64,000 bases of DNA from Streptomyces dioscori (lineage in GTDB: Bacteria > Actinomycetota > Actinomycetes > Streptomycetales > Streptomycetaceae). The DNA lies in NCBI RefSeq assembly GCF_003024195.1, contig NZ_KZ679040.1, positions 414,221 through 478,220 of the forward strand. Reading direction: 5' to 3'. The position numbers and the translations under genes were made by a program. Under the pieces are notes generated by a model, which was given only the letters and a program-made list of their open reading frames with translations, did not search any database and had not been told where the DNA came from. Within the stretch, counting starts at the first letter, position 1, and each line of letters starts with the position of its first letter. Positions 1 to 7,649 of the stretch are shown in pieces.

Positions 1-328
1 GGGGACGTGAGGCCGTCGGGCGGGTGCGGCCTGGTGGGGGTTGAGCGCGCAGTTCCCCGCGCCCCTGAGGGGTGGGGGCTTGAGGCCGCCGACCAGGTGC
101 GGCCCGGTGGGGGCTGGCCGCGCCGTTCCCCGCGCCCCTAAAAACAGGCCGACGGCCAGCTGGCCCGCCCCTTAAGGGGCGCGGGGAACGGCGCGGGTCA
201 CCCCCACGCACCCGCAACCAAATCCCGACCGTACCCCCCACCCCCTCCAGGGGCGCGGGGAACTGCGCGGCCAACCCCCACCCACCCGCACGTACCAACT
301 ACGCCCCCCCACCCCCCCGAGCGGAAGC
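1..328. repeat. Intergenic block of Streptomyces-type dispersed repeats
   Basis: No convincing gene lies here. The stretch holds four copies of a motif built around GGGGCGCGGGGAACTGCGCG or its reverse complement, near 46-76, 118-140, 170-195 and 248-290. The first two copies run in one orientation and the last two in the other, so transcripts could fold into large hairpins. A fifth, degenerate copy is at about 54885-54920. Such elements are common between Streptomyces genes. Short ORFs across the block are compositional artefacts. Confidence 0.6.
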
Positions 329-2140
329 TCACCCGCACAGCAATCTCTCCGCCCGAACCGGATCGTTCGGAAAACGGAACGACGTCCGGTCCCACGACCC
401 CGCCGCATTCCGCAGGAACCGCCCCACCGTCAACCGCCCCCGCACAGCCCCCTCCAGCTCAGCCAGCCCCCCGCACCGCAACGCCCGCCGCGCAGCGGCC
501 ACCTCGACGGCCGAGACGCCGACGGCCGAGACGCCGACAGGCGGGACGCCGACGGCCGAGGCCCCCGCGGGCGGCGGCACCCCCACCCCCCGGTCGGCCA
601 CCAGCCAAGCCGCCGGCAGATGCTTGTCGTGCCCCACCCGCCCCGCCACGGCCCGCTCGGAGTGCGCCGCCAGGGGATACGCGAGCCCGATCGGATCCAG
701 CGCGGCCCCGTCCAGCGGAACGACCGAGCCGTTGAACCCCAGGACCACGTAACTGGCCGTCACCCCGCCGGAGGAGCCCCGAACCCACCCGTCCTTGCCC
801 AGCACCACCGCAGGCACTCCGGAGCGCCCGGCCGCCGCCACCGCACGCGCGTACCGCAGATGGTGCGGCGCCCCCGCGAAGGTGTGCCGCACGGGATGCG
901 GATCGGCGTTGTGCCGCACGTACACGCCCCGCTCGTCCGCGATCCCCGCCGCCCCGATCTGCCCGCCGTACGGCATCCGCAGCCAGCCCGCGCAGACCAC
1001 CGCCCACAGGCCGACACCGACCGCCGCCAGCGTGCCCACCCGCGTCGCCGGGACGGCGAAGACGGGCAGCAGCATCAACAGCAGTCCGGGCAGCAGCATG
1101 CGCCCGTGCATGAAGTCGCCGCCGACCTTCACCACGTACAGCCAGCACAGCGCCCCGGCGACGACGGGCGCGAGCGCGGGTACGAGCCGCGTCATGCCGC
1201 CGGATCCGCCCGACCCGGCCGGCCCGCGGAACCCGCCGCCCGTGGACAGCACGGCCACCACCACGAACACCGCCGGTACCCACAGCAGATACGGCTGCGC
1301 GAAGTCCCCCAGATAGATCAGCCCCCGCCCCCACAGACTCTGCGAGGCCTCCTTCGTCACGGCGGGCAGCGGCACCAGATGCCCGTAGTACCCGGCCCGG
1401 AACACCTCGTACGCGACCGGCAGCGCCCCCGCCGCTCCCGCCCCCGCGAACACCCCCCGCCACGACGGCCGTACGAGCAGCCACTGCGCTCCCAGGAACA
1501 CCACGGTCACCAGCCCCAGATCGGGCCGCACCAGTGGCCCGAGCCCGATGACGAGTGATGTGACCACCCACGCGGGCCTCGCCGTCAGCGCCAGCCACGC
1601 CCCCGCGATCCAGCACGTGGCGAGCCCCGTCTCCAGCCCCGAGGTCGCGAAGTCCCAGACGGGAGGCAGCCCGAGCAGGACGAGCGAACCCAGCGGCACG
1701 GCCACCCGCACCCCGCCGTACGTCCGCAGCGCCCCGATCCCCGCCAGCGCGAACCCGGCGGCGGTCAGCAGCAGCCCCCCGTACACCGCCGCCGTCGCCG
1801 GATCGACCCCCGCCGCCCCGGCCGCGACGAGCAGCCACTGCCACAGCGTGCCGGTCGACGACTCGACCCGCTCACCCGCGTTGAACACGGGCCCGTTCCC
1901 CGCGAGCACCTGCCGCACGGTCCGTACGTAGATGTAGGCGTCGTCGGACATCCACCGCCGCCGGAACCCCGCGTACGCGATCAGGAGCGCGGGCGCGGCC
2001 CACACCGCCATCCGCAGTCGGTTCGCCCACGCGGCAGCGGGTCCGGACCCGGGCGGCGGCGCGAGGGCGGACGACGAGGGCGGACGGCTCCTGCCGTGGA
2101 AGAAGTGCGAGGGGCGGGCGGGGGAGTGCGTCGACGTCAT
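329..2140 (-). CDS. AftB/ZomB-like polytopic membrane glycosyltransferase (603 aa)
   Basis: A polytopic membrane protein that resembles the actinobacterial family typified by mycobacterial AftB, an arabinofuranosyltransferase using decaprenyl-linked sugar; database annotation often calls these ZomB. The family signature MSDDAYIYVRTVRQVLAG followed by NGPVFNAGERVESSTG lies just after the first membrane segment (about residues 63-96), where GT-C enzymes keep an acidic catalytic pair in an extracytoplasmic loop. About ten hydrophobic segments follow. A soluble C-terminal part (about 390-603) contains a degenerate repeat of GVSAVGV type near 535-560. Streptomyces lacks arabinogalactan, so the sugar and acceptor are unknown. 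It is transcribed away from the acyl-CoA ligase gene. Confidence 0.7.
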   Translation of the reverse strand: MTSTHSPARPSHFFHGRSRPPSSSALAPPPGSGPAAAWANRLRMAVWAAPALLIAYAGFRRRWMSDDAYIYVRTVRQVLAGNGPVFNAGERVESSTGTLWQWLLVAAGAAGVDPATAAVYGGLLLTAAGFALAGIGALRTYGGVRVAVPLGSLVLLGLPPVWDFATSGLETGLATCWIAGAWLALTARPAWVVTSLVIGLGPLVRPDLGLVTVVFLGAQWLLVRPSWRGVFAGAGAAGALPVAYEVFRAGYYGHLVPLPAVTKEASQSLWGRGLIYLGDFAQPYLLWVPAVFVVVAVLSTGGGFRGPAGSGGSGGMTRLVPALAPVVAGALCWLYVVKVGGDFMHGRMLLPGLLLMLLPVFAVPATRVGTLAAVGVGLWAVVCAGWLRMPYGGQIGAAGIADERGVYVRHNADPHPVRHTFAGAPHHLRYARAVAAAGRSGVPAVVLGKDGWVRGSSGGVTASYVVLGFNGSVVPLDGAALDPIGLAYPLAAHSERAVAGRVGHDKHLPAAWLVADRGVGVPPPAGASAVGVPPVGVSAVGVSAVEVAAARRALRCGGLAELEGAVRGRLTVGRFLRNAAGSWDRTSFRFPNDPVRAERLLCG

Positions 2141-2202
2141 GATCCGTTCATCGGCCCCCGTCCGGCCGAGCTTGACGCGCCTGTTGAAAATCCCCTACGC
2201 AT

Positions 2203-2216
2203 GAGTAAGTTTACTC
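2203..2216. promoter_or_regulatory. Palindromic operator candidate upstream of the acyl-CoA ligase
   Basis: GAGTAA-GT-TTACTC is a perfect inverted repeat with a two-base centre, followed at once by AGTAAGTAAG (about 2220-2229). It sits 68 bases before the ligase start, in the only AT-rich part of the divergent intergenic region. TetR-family fatty-acid regulators of actinobacteria bind related AGTAA/TTACT palindromes, so repression of the ligase gene, and possibly of its divergent neighbour, by an acyl-CoA-responsive regulator is plausible. Confidence 0.45.
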
Positions 2217-2283
2217 TGAAGTAAGTAAGCGTCACCGCGACGAGTCAGCGACACCGCACCGCGAGCCGCCACCGGGAGCCGCC

Positions 2284-4503
2284 ATGGGCGTACGCAGGGA
2301 ACTGAAACAGGCGAAGAAGCGCACCGATCCGAGGGGCCGTGTCCAGGTCGACCTCACGATGGACGGGAGCGGTGCCGTCCGTGAGGCGCGCATGCCCGCC
2401 CTCGCACCGGCGACCACCACCGGCAGCATCGCCGACCTGCCCTTCACCAACGCGGCCGAGGCCCCCGACGCCGTGGTCCTGCGCCGCCGGGAACGCGGCA
2501 CCTGGCGGCCGGTGACCGCCGCCGCCTTCGCCCGTGAAGTCACCGCCGTGGCCAAGGGGTTGATCGCGGCGGGCCTGGAACCGGGCGGCCGCGTCGCGGT
2601 GATGTCCCGTACGCGCTACGAGTGGACGCTGCTCGACTTCGCGATCTGGGCGGCGGGCGGCCTGTCCGTCCCCGTGTATCCCACCTCCTCGCCCCAGCAG
2701 ATCGAGTGGATCGTCCGGGACTCCGCCGCCCGTCTCGTCGTCGTCGAGACACCGGAGAACGCGGCGGCGGTCACCACCGGCACGGCCGACCACCCGGCAC
2801 CCCCGCGCATCTGGCAGCTCGACGCCGAAGCCGACGAGGCCGCCGAGGTCGACCGCGAGGGAACCGTTCGCGGTGGCGCCGTCGCCGAACTGACCGCCCT
2901 GGGACGCGACCTGTCCGACGAGGAGGTCACCAAGCGCCGCGCCGCCCTCGCCCCCGACACCGTCGCGACGATCTGCTACACCTCCGGCACCACCGGCCGG
3001 CCCAAGGGCTGCGTCCTCACCCACGCCAACCTGTACGCCGAGGCCGCCAACACCGTCGAACTCCTCCACCCCGTCTTCAAGGAGGTCACCGGCCAGCAGG
3101 CCTCGACCCTCCTCTTCCTGCCGCTCGCCCACATCCTGGGCCGCACCCTCCAGATCTCCTGTCTGATGGCACGGATCGAGCTGGGCCACTTCCCGAGCAT
3201 CAAGCCCGACGAACTGCGCCCGGCGCTCCGCGAGTTCCGGCCCACGTTCCTGGTCGGCGTGCCCTATCTCTTCGAGAAGATCCACGGCACCGGCCGCGCC
3301 ACCGCCGAACGCATCGGCCGCGGCGCCTCCTTCGACCGCGCCCACCGCATCGCCGTCCGCTTCGGCGAGCAGCACCTGGACAAGTTCCTCGGGCGGGGGA
3401 AGGGGCCCGGACCCGGTCTCTACGCGGCCTGGGCGCTGTACGACCTGCTGGTCTACCGCCGTATCCGCAAGGAGATCGGCGGCCGTACGCGCTATGCCAT
3501 CAGCGGCGGCTCCCCGCTCGACCGCGAGCTCAGCCTCTTCTTCTACGCCGCCGGGATCCTCGTCTACGAGGGCTACGGGCTGACGGAGACCACCGCCGCC
3601 GCGACGATCGTGCCGCCCCTGCGGCCCCGCCCCGGCACGGTCGGGCTCCCCGTACCGGGTACGGCCGTGCGGATCGCCGACGACGGAGAGGTGCTCATCA
3701 AGGGCGGCATCGTCTTCGGCGCCTACTGGAACGACCCGGCCGCCACCGACGCCGTCCTGACCGACGAATGGTTCGCCACCGGCGACCTCGGCTCGCTCGA
3801 CGAGGACGGCTACCTCACCATCACCGGCCGCAAGAAGGACATCCTCGTCACCTCGGGCGGCAAGAACGTCTCCCCGGCGGTTCTGGAGGACAGGCTGCGC
3901 AGCCGGCCCCCCGTCGGCCAGTGCGTGGTCGTCGGCGACAACCGCTCCTACGTCGCCGCCCTGATCACCCTGGACCGCGAGGACCTCACCCACTGGCTGT
4001 ACGTCCGCGGGATGCCGGCCGACACCCCGCTGTCCGAGCTGGTCGGCGACCCGCGGCTGCGCGCCGACGTCCAGAAGGTCGTGGACCACGCGAACCAGGC
4101 CGTCTCCCGGGCCGAGTCGATCCGCGACTTCACCCTCGTGGAGGGCGAGTTCACCGAGGACAACGGCCTGCTCACCCCGTCCCTGAAGATCAAGCGCCAC
4201 GCGGTGACGGAGGCGTACGCCCGGCACATCGACGCGCTCTACGACAACCCGTCGCACACACGGGGACAGCACGCAAGGGAAGGCGACGCACGGGAACAGC
4301 GGGCCACCCCGAGGGGTGACCCGCTGTTCGCGGAGCTGGGTGGAGCTGGGAAGGTCAGCTTCCGGCAGCGCCGTTGCCCGAGAGCACCGGGATGTTGTCC
4401 AGGATGTGCGACAGGGGCTCGTCGCCCTTCGCCTGGGTGGAGTTCTCGGTGCACTGCTGGTTCTGCGGGGCCGACAGGATCGGCACGTCCTGCAGGACGG
4501 TGA
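2284..4503 (+). CDS. FadD-type long-chain acyl-CoA ligase with unusual C-terminal read-through (739 aa)
   Basis: ATP-dependent activation of fatty acids to acyl-CoA through an acyl-adenylate. The AMP-binding P-loop YTSGTTGRPKG lies near residues 231-241, the adenine motif GYGLTETTA near 430, the hinge region TGDLG near 500, and the catalytic-lysine region TPSLKIKRH near 635. The enzyme family normally ends just after the motif ARHIDALYDNPS (about residue 655). Here the frame continues about 84 residues with arginine- and proline-rich sequence that is simply the reverse complement of the downstream rodlin gene. That tail also passes through a strong terminator at 4294-4329. The functional enzyme is probably about 655 residues; a lost stop codon or small indel explains the rest. 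Start ATG follows a GGGAG ribosome site. Confidence 0.85.
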   Translation: MGVRRELKQAKKRTDPRGRVQVDLTMDGSGAVREARMPALAPATTTGSIADLPFTNAAEAPDAVVLRRRERGTWRPVTAAAFAREVTAVAKGLIAAGLEPGGRVAVMSRTRYEWTLLDFAIWAAGGLSVPVYPTSSPQQIEWIVRDSAARLVVVETPENAAAVTTGTADHPAPPRIWQLDAEADEAAEVDREGTVRGGAVAELTALGRDLSDEEVTKRRAALAPDTVATICYTSGTTGRPKGCVLTHANLYAEAANTVELLHPVFKEVTGQQASTLLFLPLAHILGRTLQISCLMARIELGHFPSIKPDELRPALREFRPTFLVGVPYLFEKIHGTGRATAERIGRGASFDRAHRIAVRFGEQHLDKFLGRGKGPGPGLYAAWALYDLLVYRRIRKEIGGRTRYAISGGSPLDRELSLFFYAAGILVYEGYGLTETTAAATIVPPLRPRPGTVGLPVPGTAVRIADDGEVLIKGGIVFGAYWNDPAATDAVLTDEWFATGDLGSLDEDGYLTITGRKKDILVTSGGKNVSPAVLEDRLRSRPPVGQCVVVGDNRSYVAALITLDREDLTHWLYVRGMPADTPLSELVGDPRLRADVQKVVDHANQAVSRAESIRDFTLVEGEFTEDNGLLTPSLKIKRHAVTEAYARHIDALYDNPSHTRGQHAREGDAREQRATPRGDPLFAELGGAGKVSFRQRRCPRAPGCCPGCATGARRPSPGWSSRCTAGSAGPTGSARPAGR
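4294..4329. terminator. Bidirectional terminator between acyl-CoA ligase and rodlin
   Basis: Two 17-base arms (4294-4310 and 4313-4329) are complementary except for one C/A position that becomes G-U on the minus-strand transcript, with a two-base centre. It lies just downstream of the minus-strand rodlin gene and inside the extended reading frame of the ligase, so it would terminate both convergent transcripts. Confidence 0.7.
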
Positions 4504-4765
4504 CGGGCACCAGGCCGACGAGGGAGGCCAGGTTGGCCTTGACCGGCAGACCGACACACGGCTTGTTGAGCGAGCCCTGCACGAGGGAGAGCTGGGGGCT
4601 CATCTTGCCGTGCGTGGCCTGGTTGCCGTACTTCTGGACGGAACCGTTGCCGTTGGCGGTGGTGACGCCGTCGTCGTTGCCGATGGCCAGCGCCTGGGGC
4701 GCGGCGACGGCCGACAGACCGGCGACAGAGGCGGCAAGTGCCGCGGTCGCCATCAGCTTCTTCAT
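4355..4765 (-). CDS. Rodlin, third copy (136 aa)
   Basis: Secreted structural protein of the rodlet layer on aerial hyphae and spores. It has an N-terminal Sec signal peptide starting MKKLMATAALAAS with cleavage near residue 28, just before [14 protein letters not shown]. The conserved body includes [36 protein letters not shown] and the C-terminal [10 protein letters not shown]. Two cysteines (in NKPC and NQQC) are conserved in all three rodlins of this locus and probably form a disulfide. It runs in the same direction as the next rodlin but has its own promoter candidate (4814-4842) and terminator. S. coelicolor has only two rodlins, so this looks like an extra duplicate. Confidence 0.93.
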   Translation of the reverse strand: MKKLMATAALAASVAGLSAVAAPQALAIGNDDGVTTANGNGSVQKYGNQATHGKMSPQLSLVQGSLNKPCVGLPVKANLASLVGLVPVTVLQDVPILSAPQNQQCTENSTQAKGDEPLSHILDNIPVLSGNGAAGS

Positions 4766-4813
4766 TTTCGTTCCCTTTCGGAGAGTGGCCCCCGTAACGG
4801 AGCCGCATATTCA

Positions 4814-4842
4814 TCAACAGTGCGGTGGACGGTGCGGTTGCG
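4814..4842 (-). promoter_or_regulatory. Sigma-BldN-like promoter of third rodlin
   Basis: Read on the minus strand: CGCAAC, 17 bases, TGTTGA. The sigma-BldN consensus from S. venezuelae is CGTAAC-N16-CGTTGA; this site has one mismatch in each hexamer and one extra spacer base. The -10 box lies about 48 bases before the rodlin start codon, the same distance as at the other coat genes here. Confidence 0.55.
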
Positions 4843-4917
4843 GGGTTTGCCCCGATTGGCCCACAGGCTTTCCTCGGGACCGGAGCTACGCGCCGCCGTT
4901 GACGTGGCAGGGGGAGC

Positions 4918-4942
4918 GGGCCGCCGGGAAGGCCGGCGGCCC
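4918..4942 (-). terminator. Terminator hairpin after rdlB-position rodlin
   Basis: Perfect 10-bp GC stem (GGGCCGCCGG with CCGGCGGCCC) and a five-base loop, starting 19 bases past the stop codon at 4961. It separates the two minus-strand rodlins into independent units. Confidence 0.6.
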
Positions 4943-4960
4943 ACTGGGTGATACGGCAGA

Positions 4961-5374
4961 TCAGCTGCCGGAGGCGCCGTTGCCCGAGAGCACCGGGATG
5001 TTGCTGAGGATGTGCGACAGGGGCTCGTCGCCCTTCGCCTGCGTGGAGTTCTCGGTGCACTGCTGGTTCTGCGGGGCCGACAGGATCGGCACGTCCTGGG
5101 CGACCGTGACCGGCACCAGGCCGACGAGCGAGGCCAGGTTGGCCTTGGCGGGCAGGCCGATGCAGGGCTTGTTGAGCGAGCCCTGGATGAGCGCCATCTG
5201 CGGGCTCATGTCGCCGTACGTCGCCTGGTTGCCGTAGATCTGCGCGGCGTGGTTGCCGTTGGCGGTGGTGACGCCGTTGTCGTTGCCGATCGCCATCGCC
5301 GAGGGGGCGGCGGCAGCCGTAACACCGGCGACGGAAGCGGCGACCGCCGCGGCAGCCATAACCTTCTTGATCAC
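4961..5374 (-). CDS. rdlB: Rodlin (137 aa)
   Basis: Rodlin of the aerial-hypha surface. GTG at 5374 is chosen as start: it follows AGAAGGGA at good spacing and gives a normal signal peptide (MIKKVMAAAAVAAS), whereas the frame's upstream extension has no secretion signal. The mature part begins [14 protein letters not shown] and carries the rodlin motifs [21 protein letters not shown] and [10 protein letters not shown]. It is divergently transcribed from the rodlin at 5627, the arrangement known for rdlA/rdlB in S. coelicolor; the symbol is given by position relative to chpD and could be swapped with its neighbour. Confidence 0.9.
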   Translation of the reverse strand: MIKKVMAAAAVAASVAGVTAAAAPSAMAIGNDNGVTTANGNHAAQIYGNQATYGDMSPQMALIQGSLNKPCIGLPAKANLASLVGLVPVTVAQDVPILSAPQNQQCTENSTQAKGDEPLSHILSNIPVLSGNGASGS

Positions 5375-5419
5375 TTGCTGGTCCCTTCTGGAGTAACCCC
5401 GTCCACCGGAGCGACCTGG

Positions 5420-5447
5420 ACAACTGCCCCCGGCCCGCATAGTTGCT
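5420..5447 (-). promoter_or_regulatory. Sigma-BldN-like promoter of rdlB-position rodlin
   Basis: On the minus strand AGCAAC, 16 bases, AGTTGT. It keeps the GCAAC/GTTG cores and the exact N16 spacing of the sigma-BldN consensus, about 45 bases before the GTG start. It is the weakest match of the five reported here. Confidence 0.4.
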
Positions 5448-5552
5448 CCGGTTCACTCCGATGGCCCATTTGGGAATGCCGTTTGTACTACGCATGCGCG
5501 CGGAGCTTTCCGTGAATTGCGGACCGCGGAACGGGCCAACCGGGTGACACCT

Positions 5553-5580
5553 CGAAACCAATCGACCCGCCTCCGGTTGA
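5553..5580 (+). promoter_or_regulatory. Sigma-BldN-like promoter of rdlA-position rodlin
   Basis: CGAAAC, 16 bases, GGTTGA: one mismatch per hexamer and exact spacing to CGTAAC-N16-CGTTGA. The -10 lies 46 bases before the start codon at 5627. Confidence 0.5.
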
Positions 5581-5626
5581 TGCGGGAGCAGGAACATGCG
5601 TCTCTGCACATGAAAGGACCGGAGAA

Positions 5627-6043
5627 ATGCTCAAGAAGGCAATGGCCACGGCGGCGGTCGCCGCTTCTGTCGTCGGGATCTCGGCGGCGGGTGCCCCGCA
5701 GGCGCTTGCCATCGGCAACGACAGCGGCGTCACCACCGCCAACGGCAACAACGCCGAGCAGGTGTACGGCAACGCCAAGGCCGAGGGCGACATGAGCCCC
5801 CAGGGTCAGCTCGTGCAGGGCTCGCTCAACAAGCTCTGCCTCGGGGTGCCCGTCAAGGCCAACCTGGCCTCGCTCGTGGGCGTCCTGGTGCCGGTCACCG
5901 TTCTTCAGGACGTGCCGGTCCTGTCGGCGCCGCAGAACCAGCAGTGCGCCGAGAACTCCACCCAGGCGAAGGGCGACGAGCCGATCTCGCACGTCCTGGA
6001 CAACATCCCGGTGCTCTCGGGCAACGGGGCCTCGAACAGCTGA
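5627..6043 (+). CDS. rdlA: Rodlin (138 aa)
   Basis: Third rodlin of the cluster, on the opposite strand. The signal peptide [17 protein letters not shown] is cleaved before [14 protein letters not shown]. It carries the paired rodlin cysteines in GSLNKLC and [10 protein letters not shown] and the same C-terminal [10 protein letters not shown] motif. Compared with the other two it has one extra residue in the central stretch (VGVLVPVTV), so the copies have diverged rather than being recent identical duplicates. The ribosome site is GGAG, seven bases before ATG. Product: self-assembling rodlet protein that organises chaplin fibrils. Confidence 0.93.
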   Translation: MLKKAMATAAVAASVVGISAAGAPQALAIGNDSGVTTANGNNAEQVYGNAKAEGDMSPQGQLVQGSLNKLCLGVPVKANLASLVGVLVPVTVLQDVPVLSAPQNQQCAENSTQAKGDEPISHVLDNIPVLSGNGASNS

Positions 6044-6070
6044 TCCACCGTCACGAGGACTGCCCGGGTC

Positions 6071-6095
6071 GCCCCGCCGCTCTGCGCGGCGGGGC
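6071..6095 (+). terminator. Terminator after rdlA-position rodlin
   Basis: Perfect 10-bp stem GCCCCGCCGC/GCGGCGGGGC with a TCTGC loop, 28 bases past the rodlin stop. Confidence 0.65.
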
Positions 6096-6330
6096 CGCCC
6101 TGGTTCTTCGGCACTATTTTCCGCTTTCCTTTTCTGTCTTTGTGAAGTGACGTTTCGCCACTCATTTCGCTCCGGGCGTTCGGGTGAAATACCGGAGAGT
6201 CGCACTTTCTGTAGTTTCTTCGTCCCCCGTCCCCTCGTTCAACAGCCCGCAGGTCATGGTGCGAGCCGTTCAGGCTGGGCTCGTCCGGTTTCGGCCGTCA
6301 TTGGGCATGACCGCAGAGAAAGGGAAGTAC

Positions 6331-6564
6331 GTGAAGCACAAGAAGAGTGCCGTCGTCATCGCCGGCGCGATCATGGCCATGGGCATGGCCGCCCCGGCCT
6401 TCGCCGACTCCGAGGCCGAGGGTGCGGCCGTCGGCTCGCCCGGCGTCCTCTCCGGCAACGTTCTCCAGGTGCCCGTGCACATTCCTGTCAACGTGTGCGG
6501 CAACTCGATCAACGTGATCGGCCTGCTGAACCCGGCGTTCGGCAACGAGTGCGTCAACGACTGA
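6331..6564 (+). CDS. chpD: Short chaplin (77 aa)
   Basis: Small secreted amphipathic protein that forms amyloid-like fibrils lowering surface tension so hyphae can grow into air. GTG at 6331 is preferred because AGAAAGGGAAG precedes it; the frame extends upstream without a signal peptide. The signal peptide ends at FADSEAEG, and one chaplin domain follows (about residues 33-75) with two cysteines (NVCGNS and NECVND) as in other short chaplins. It lies between rodlins and a long chaplin, the position of chpD in S. coelicolor. I could not find a convincing BldN-type promoter before it. Confidence 0.9.
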   Translation: MKHKKSAVVIAGAIMAMGMAAPAFADSEAEGAAVGSPGVLSGNVLQVPVHIPVNVCGNSINVIGLLNPAFGNECVND

Positions 6565-6597
6565 CGTCGTAACGCACCAGCCGAACGGCTGAGTCAC

Positions 6598-6637
6598 GCC
6601 GGCCTTGGACCGCATTCCGGTGCCAAGGCCGGCTTTT
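6598..6637 (+). terminator. Intrinsic terminator between short and long chaplin genes
   Basis: Eleven-base-pair perfect stem (6598-6608 with 6623-6633, GCCGGCCTTGG arm), 14-base loop, then TTTTCCC. This is the most canonical rho-independent terminator in the window. It separates the two chaplin genes, although partial read-through to the long chaplin is possible because no clear promoter follows. Confidence 0.8.
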
Positions 6638-6668
6638 CCCACTTCTACCAGCAGAGAAGACAACGAAG

Positions 6669-7577
6669 TTGCGACAGACCCTGAGCAAGGGAATGGTCGC
6701 GGCCGCCGCCGCGACGAGCATCCTGTCCCTGTACGCCTCCCAGGCGTTCGCGGACTCGGACGGGCACGCCGTCGCGGCGGACTCGCCCGGAGTGCTGTCC
6801 GGCAACAACGTGCAGGCGCCGGTGGGCGTGCCCGTGAACGCGTGCGGCAACTCCGCGAACGCGGCCGCCGGCCTCAACCCGTCGTTCGGCAACTCCTGCG
6901 CCACCCCCACGGGCAAGCACCGCAAGCCGGACAGCCCCCGCCACGGAGCCCCGGCCGGCCACGGCTCGGACCACGGCCACGGCTCCCACCAGGGATACGG
7001 CTCGGACCACGGCGGCGGCTCCGGCCACCACGGATCGGGCCACCACGGCGGTGACCACCACGGCGGCGGTTCCGCCACGCACGGCGGTACGCACGACGCG
7101 CCCGGTGTCGGTACGGGCAACGTCGACGAGGCCCCGGTGCACGCTCCGGCGAACGCGTGCGGCGACACCGCGGACGCGGGCGGACTGCTGAACCCGGCGT
7201 TCGGCGACAGGTGCGGGCACGAAGGACCGGGGGGCTACGGCGACGACGACACCCCGCCGTCCGGGCCGCCGTCAGGACCCCCGTCCGGCCCGCCGCACAC
7301 CACGCCTCCGCACACCACCCCGCCCACGACCACGCCCCCCGAGACCGGGCCGCCCGGGACGGTGCCGCCCACCACGGGACCCCCGTCGTCGGTCCCGCCC
7401 GGCACGGGCCCGGGTGCGCCGCATCCGTCCCCGCCCTCCTCGGGCCGGGGCCCCTGGCCGGAGCTGGCGGCCACCGGCGTCGACGGGATGCTCGCGGCCT
7501 CGGCCGCCGGCGCGGGTCTGCTGCTCGGCGGAGCGGTCCTGTACCGCCGCAACCGGGCCGCCGCCGCCCGTCGGTGA
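6669..7577 (+). CDS. chpA: Long chaplin with two chaplin domains and sortase anchor (302 aa)
   Basis: Wall-anchored long chaplin. Order: signal peptide (residues 1-28), chaplin domain 1 (about 33-76), a strongly His/Gly-rich linker (about 83-135, many HGS/HGG units), chaplin domain 2 (about 140-182), a Pro/Thr-rich wall spacer (about 190-265), then the sortase motif LAATG near 268, a hydrophobic segment and a basic tail ending RRNRAAAARR. Both chaplin domains keep paired cysteines. The start is TTG at 6669; no better ATG/GTG keeps the signal peptide intact. Class E sortase is expected to attach it to peptidoglycan. The long, histidine-packed linker is unusual and could bind metal. Confidence 0.9.
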   Translation: MRQTLSKGMVAAAAATSILSLYASQAFADSDGHAVAADSPGVLSGNNVQAPVGVPVNACGNSANAAAGLNPSFGNSCATPTGKHRKPDSPRHGAPAGHGSDHGHGSHQGYGSDHGGGSGHHGSGHHGGDHHGGGSATHGGTHDAPGVGTGNVDEAPVHAPANACGDTADAGGLLNPAFGDRCGHEGPGGYGDDDTPPSGPPSGPPSGPPHTTPPHTTPPTTTPPETGPPGTVPPTTGPPSSVPPGTGPGAPHPSPPSSGRGPWPELAATGVDGMLAASAAGAGLLLGGAVLYRRNRAAAARR

Positions 7578-7583
7578 CGACGC

Positions 7584-7618
7584 GCCGGATGCCGGACGCC
7601 ACCCGCCCGGCATCCGGC
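7584..7618. terminator. Convergent terminator between long chaplin and oxidoreductase
   Basis: GCCGGATGCCGG (7584-7595) pairs perfectly with CCGGCATCCGGC (7607-7618). Further GCATCCGGC repeats follow to about 7640, giving alternative hairpins that would act on both converging transcripts. Confidence 0.6.
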
Positions 7619-7649
7619 ATCCGGCACATTGCATCCGGCATCCGCGCGG

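Noticed and set aside
172..408. Short arginine- and glycine-rich ORFs within the repeat block
   Set aside because: They follow the GC-rich repeats, have no ribosome site and partly overlap the AftB-like gene.
2245..4557. 770-codon open frame antisense to the acyl-CoA ligase
   Set aside because: It is a high-GC shadow of a gene with clear enzyme motifs on the other strand; its product is low-complexity Gly/Ala/Arg sequence with no motif.
6214..6272. BldN-type promoter of the short chaplin at 6331
   Set aside because: CGTTCA occurs twice, but no matching -35 lies 16 bases upstream of either.
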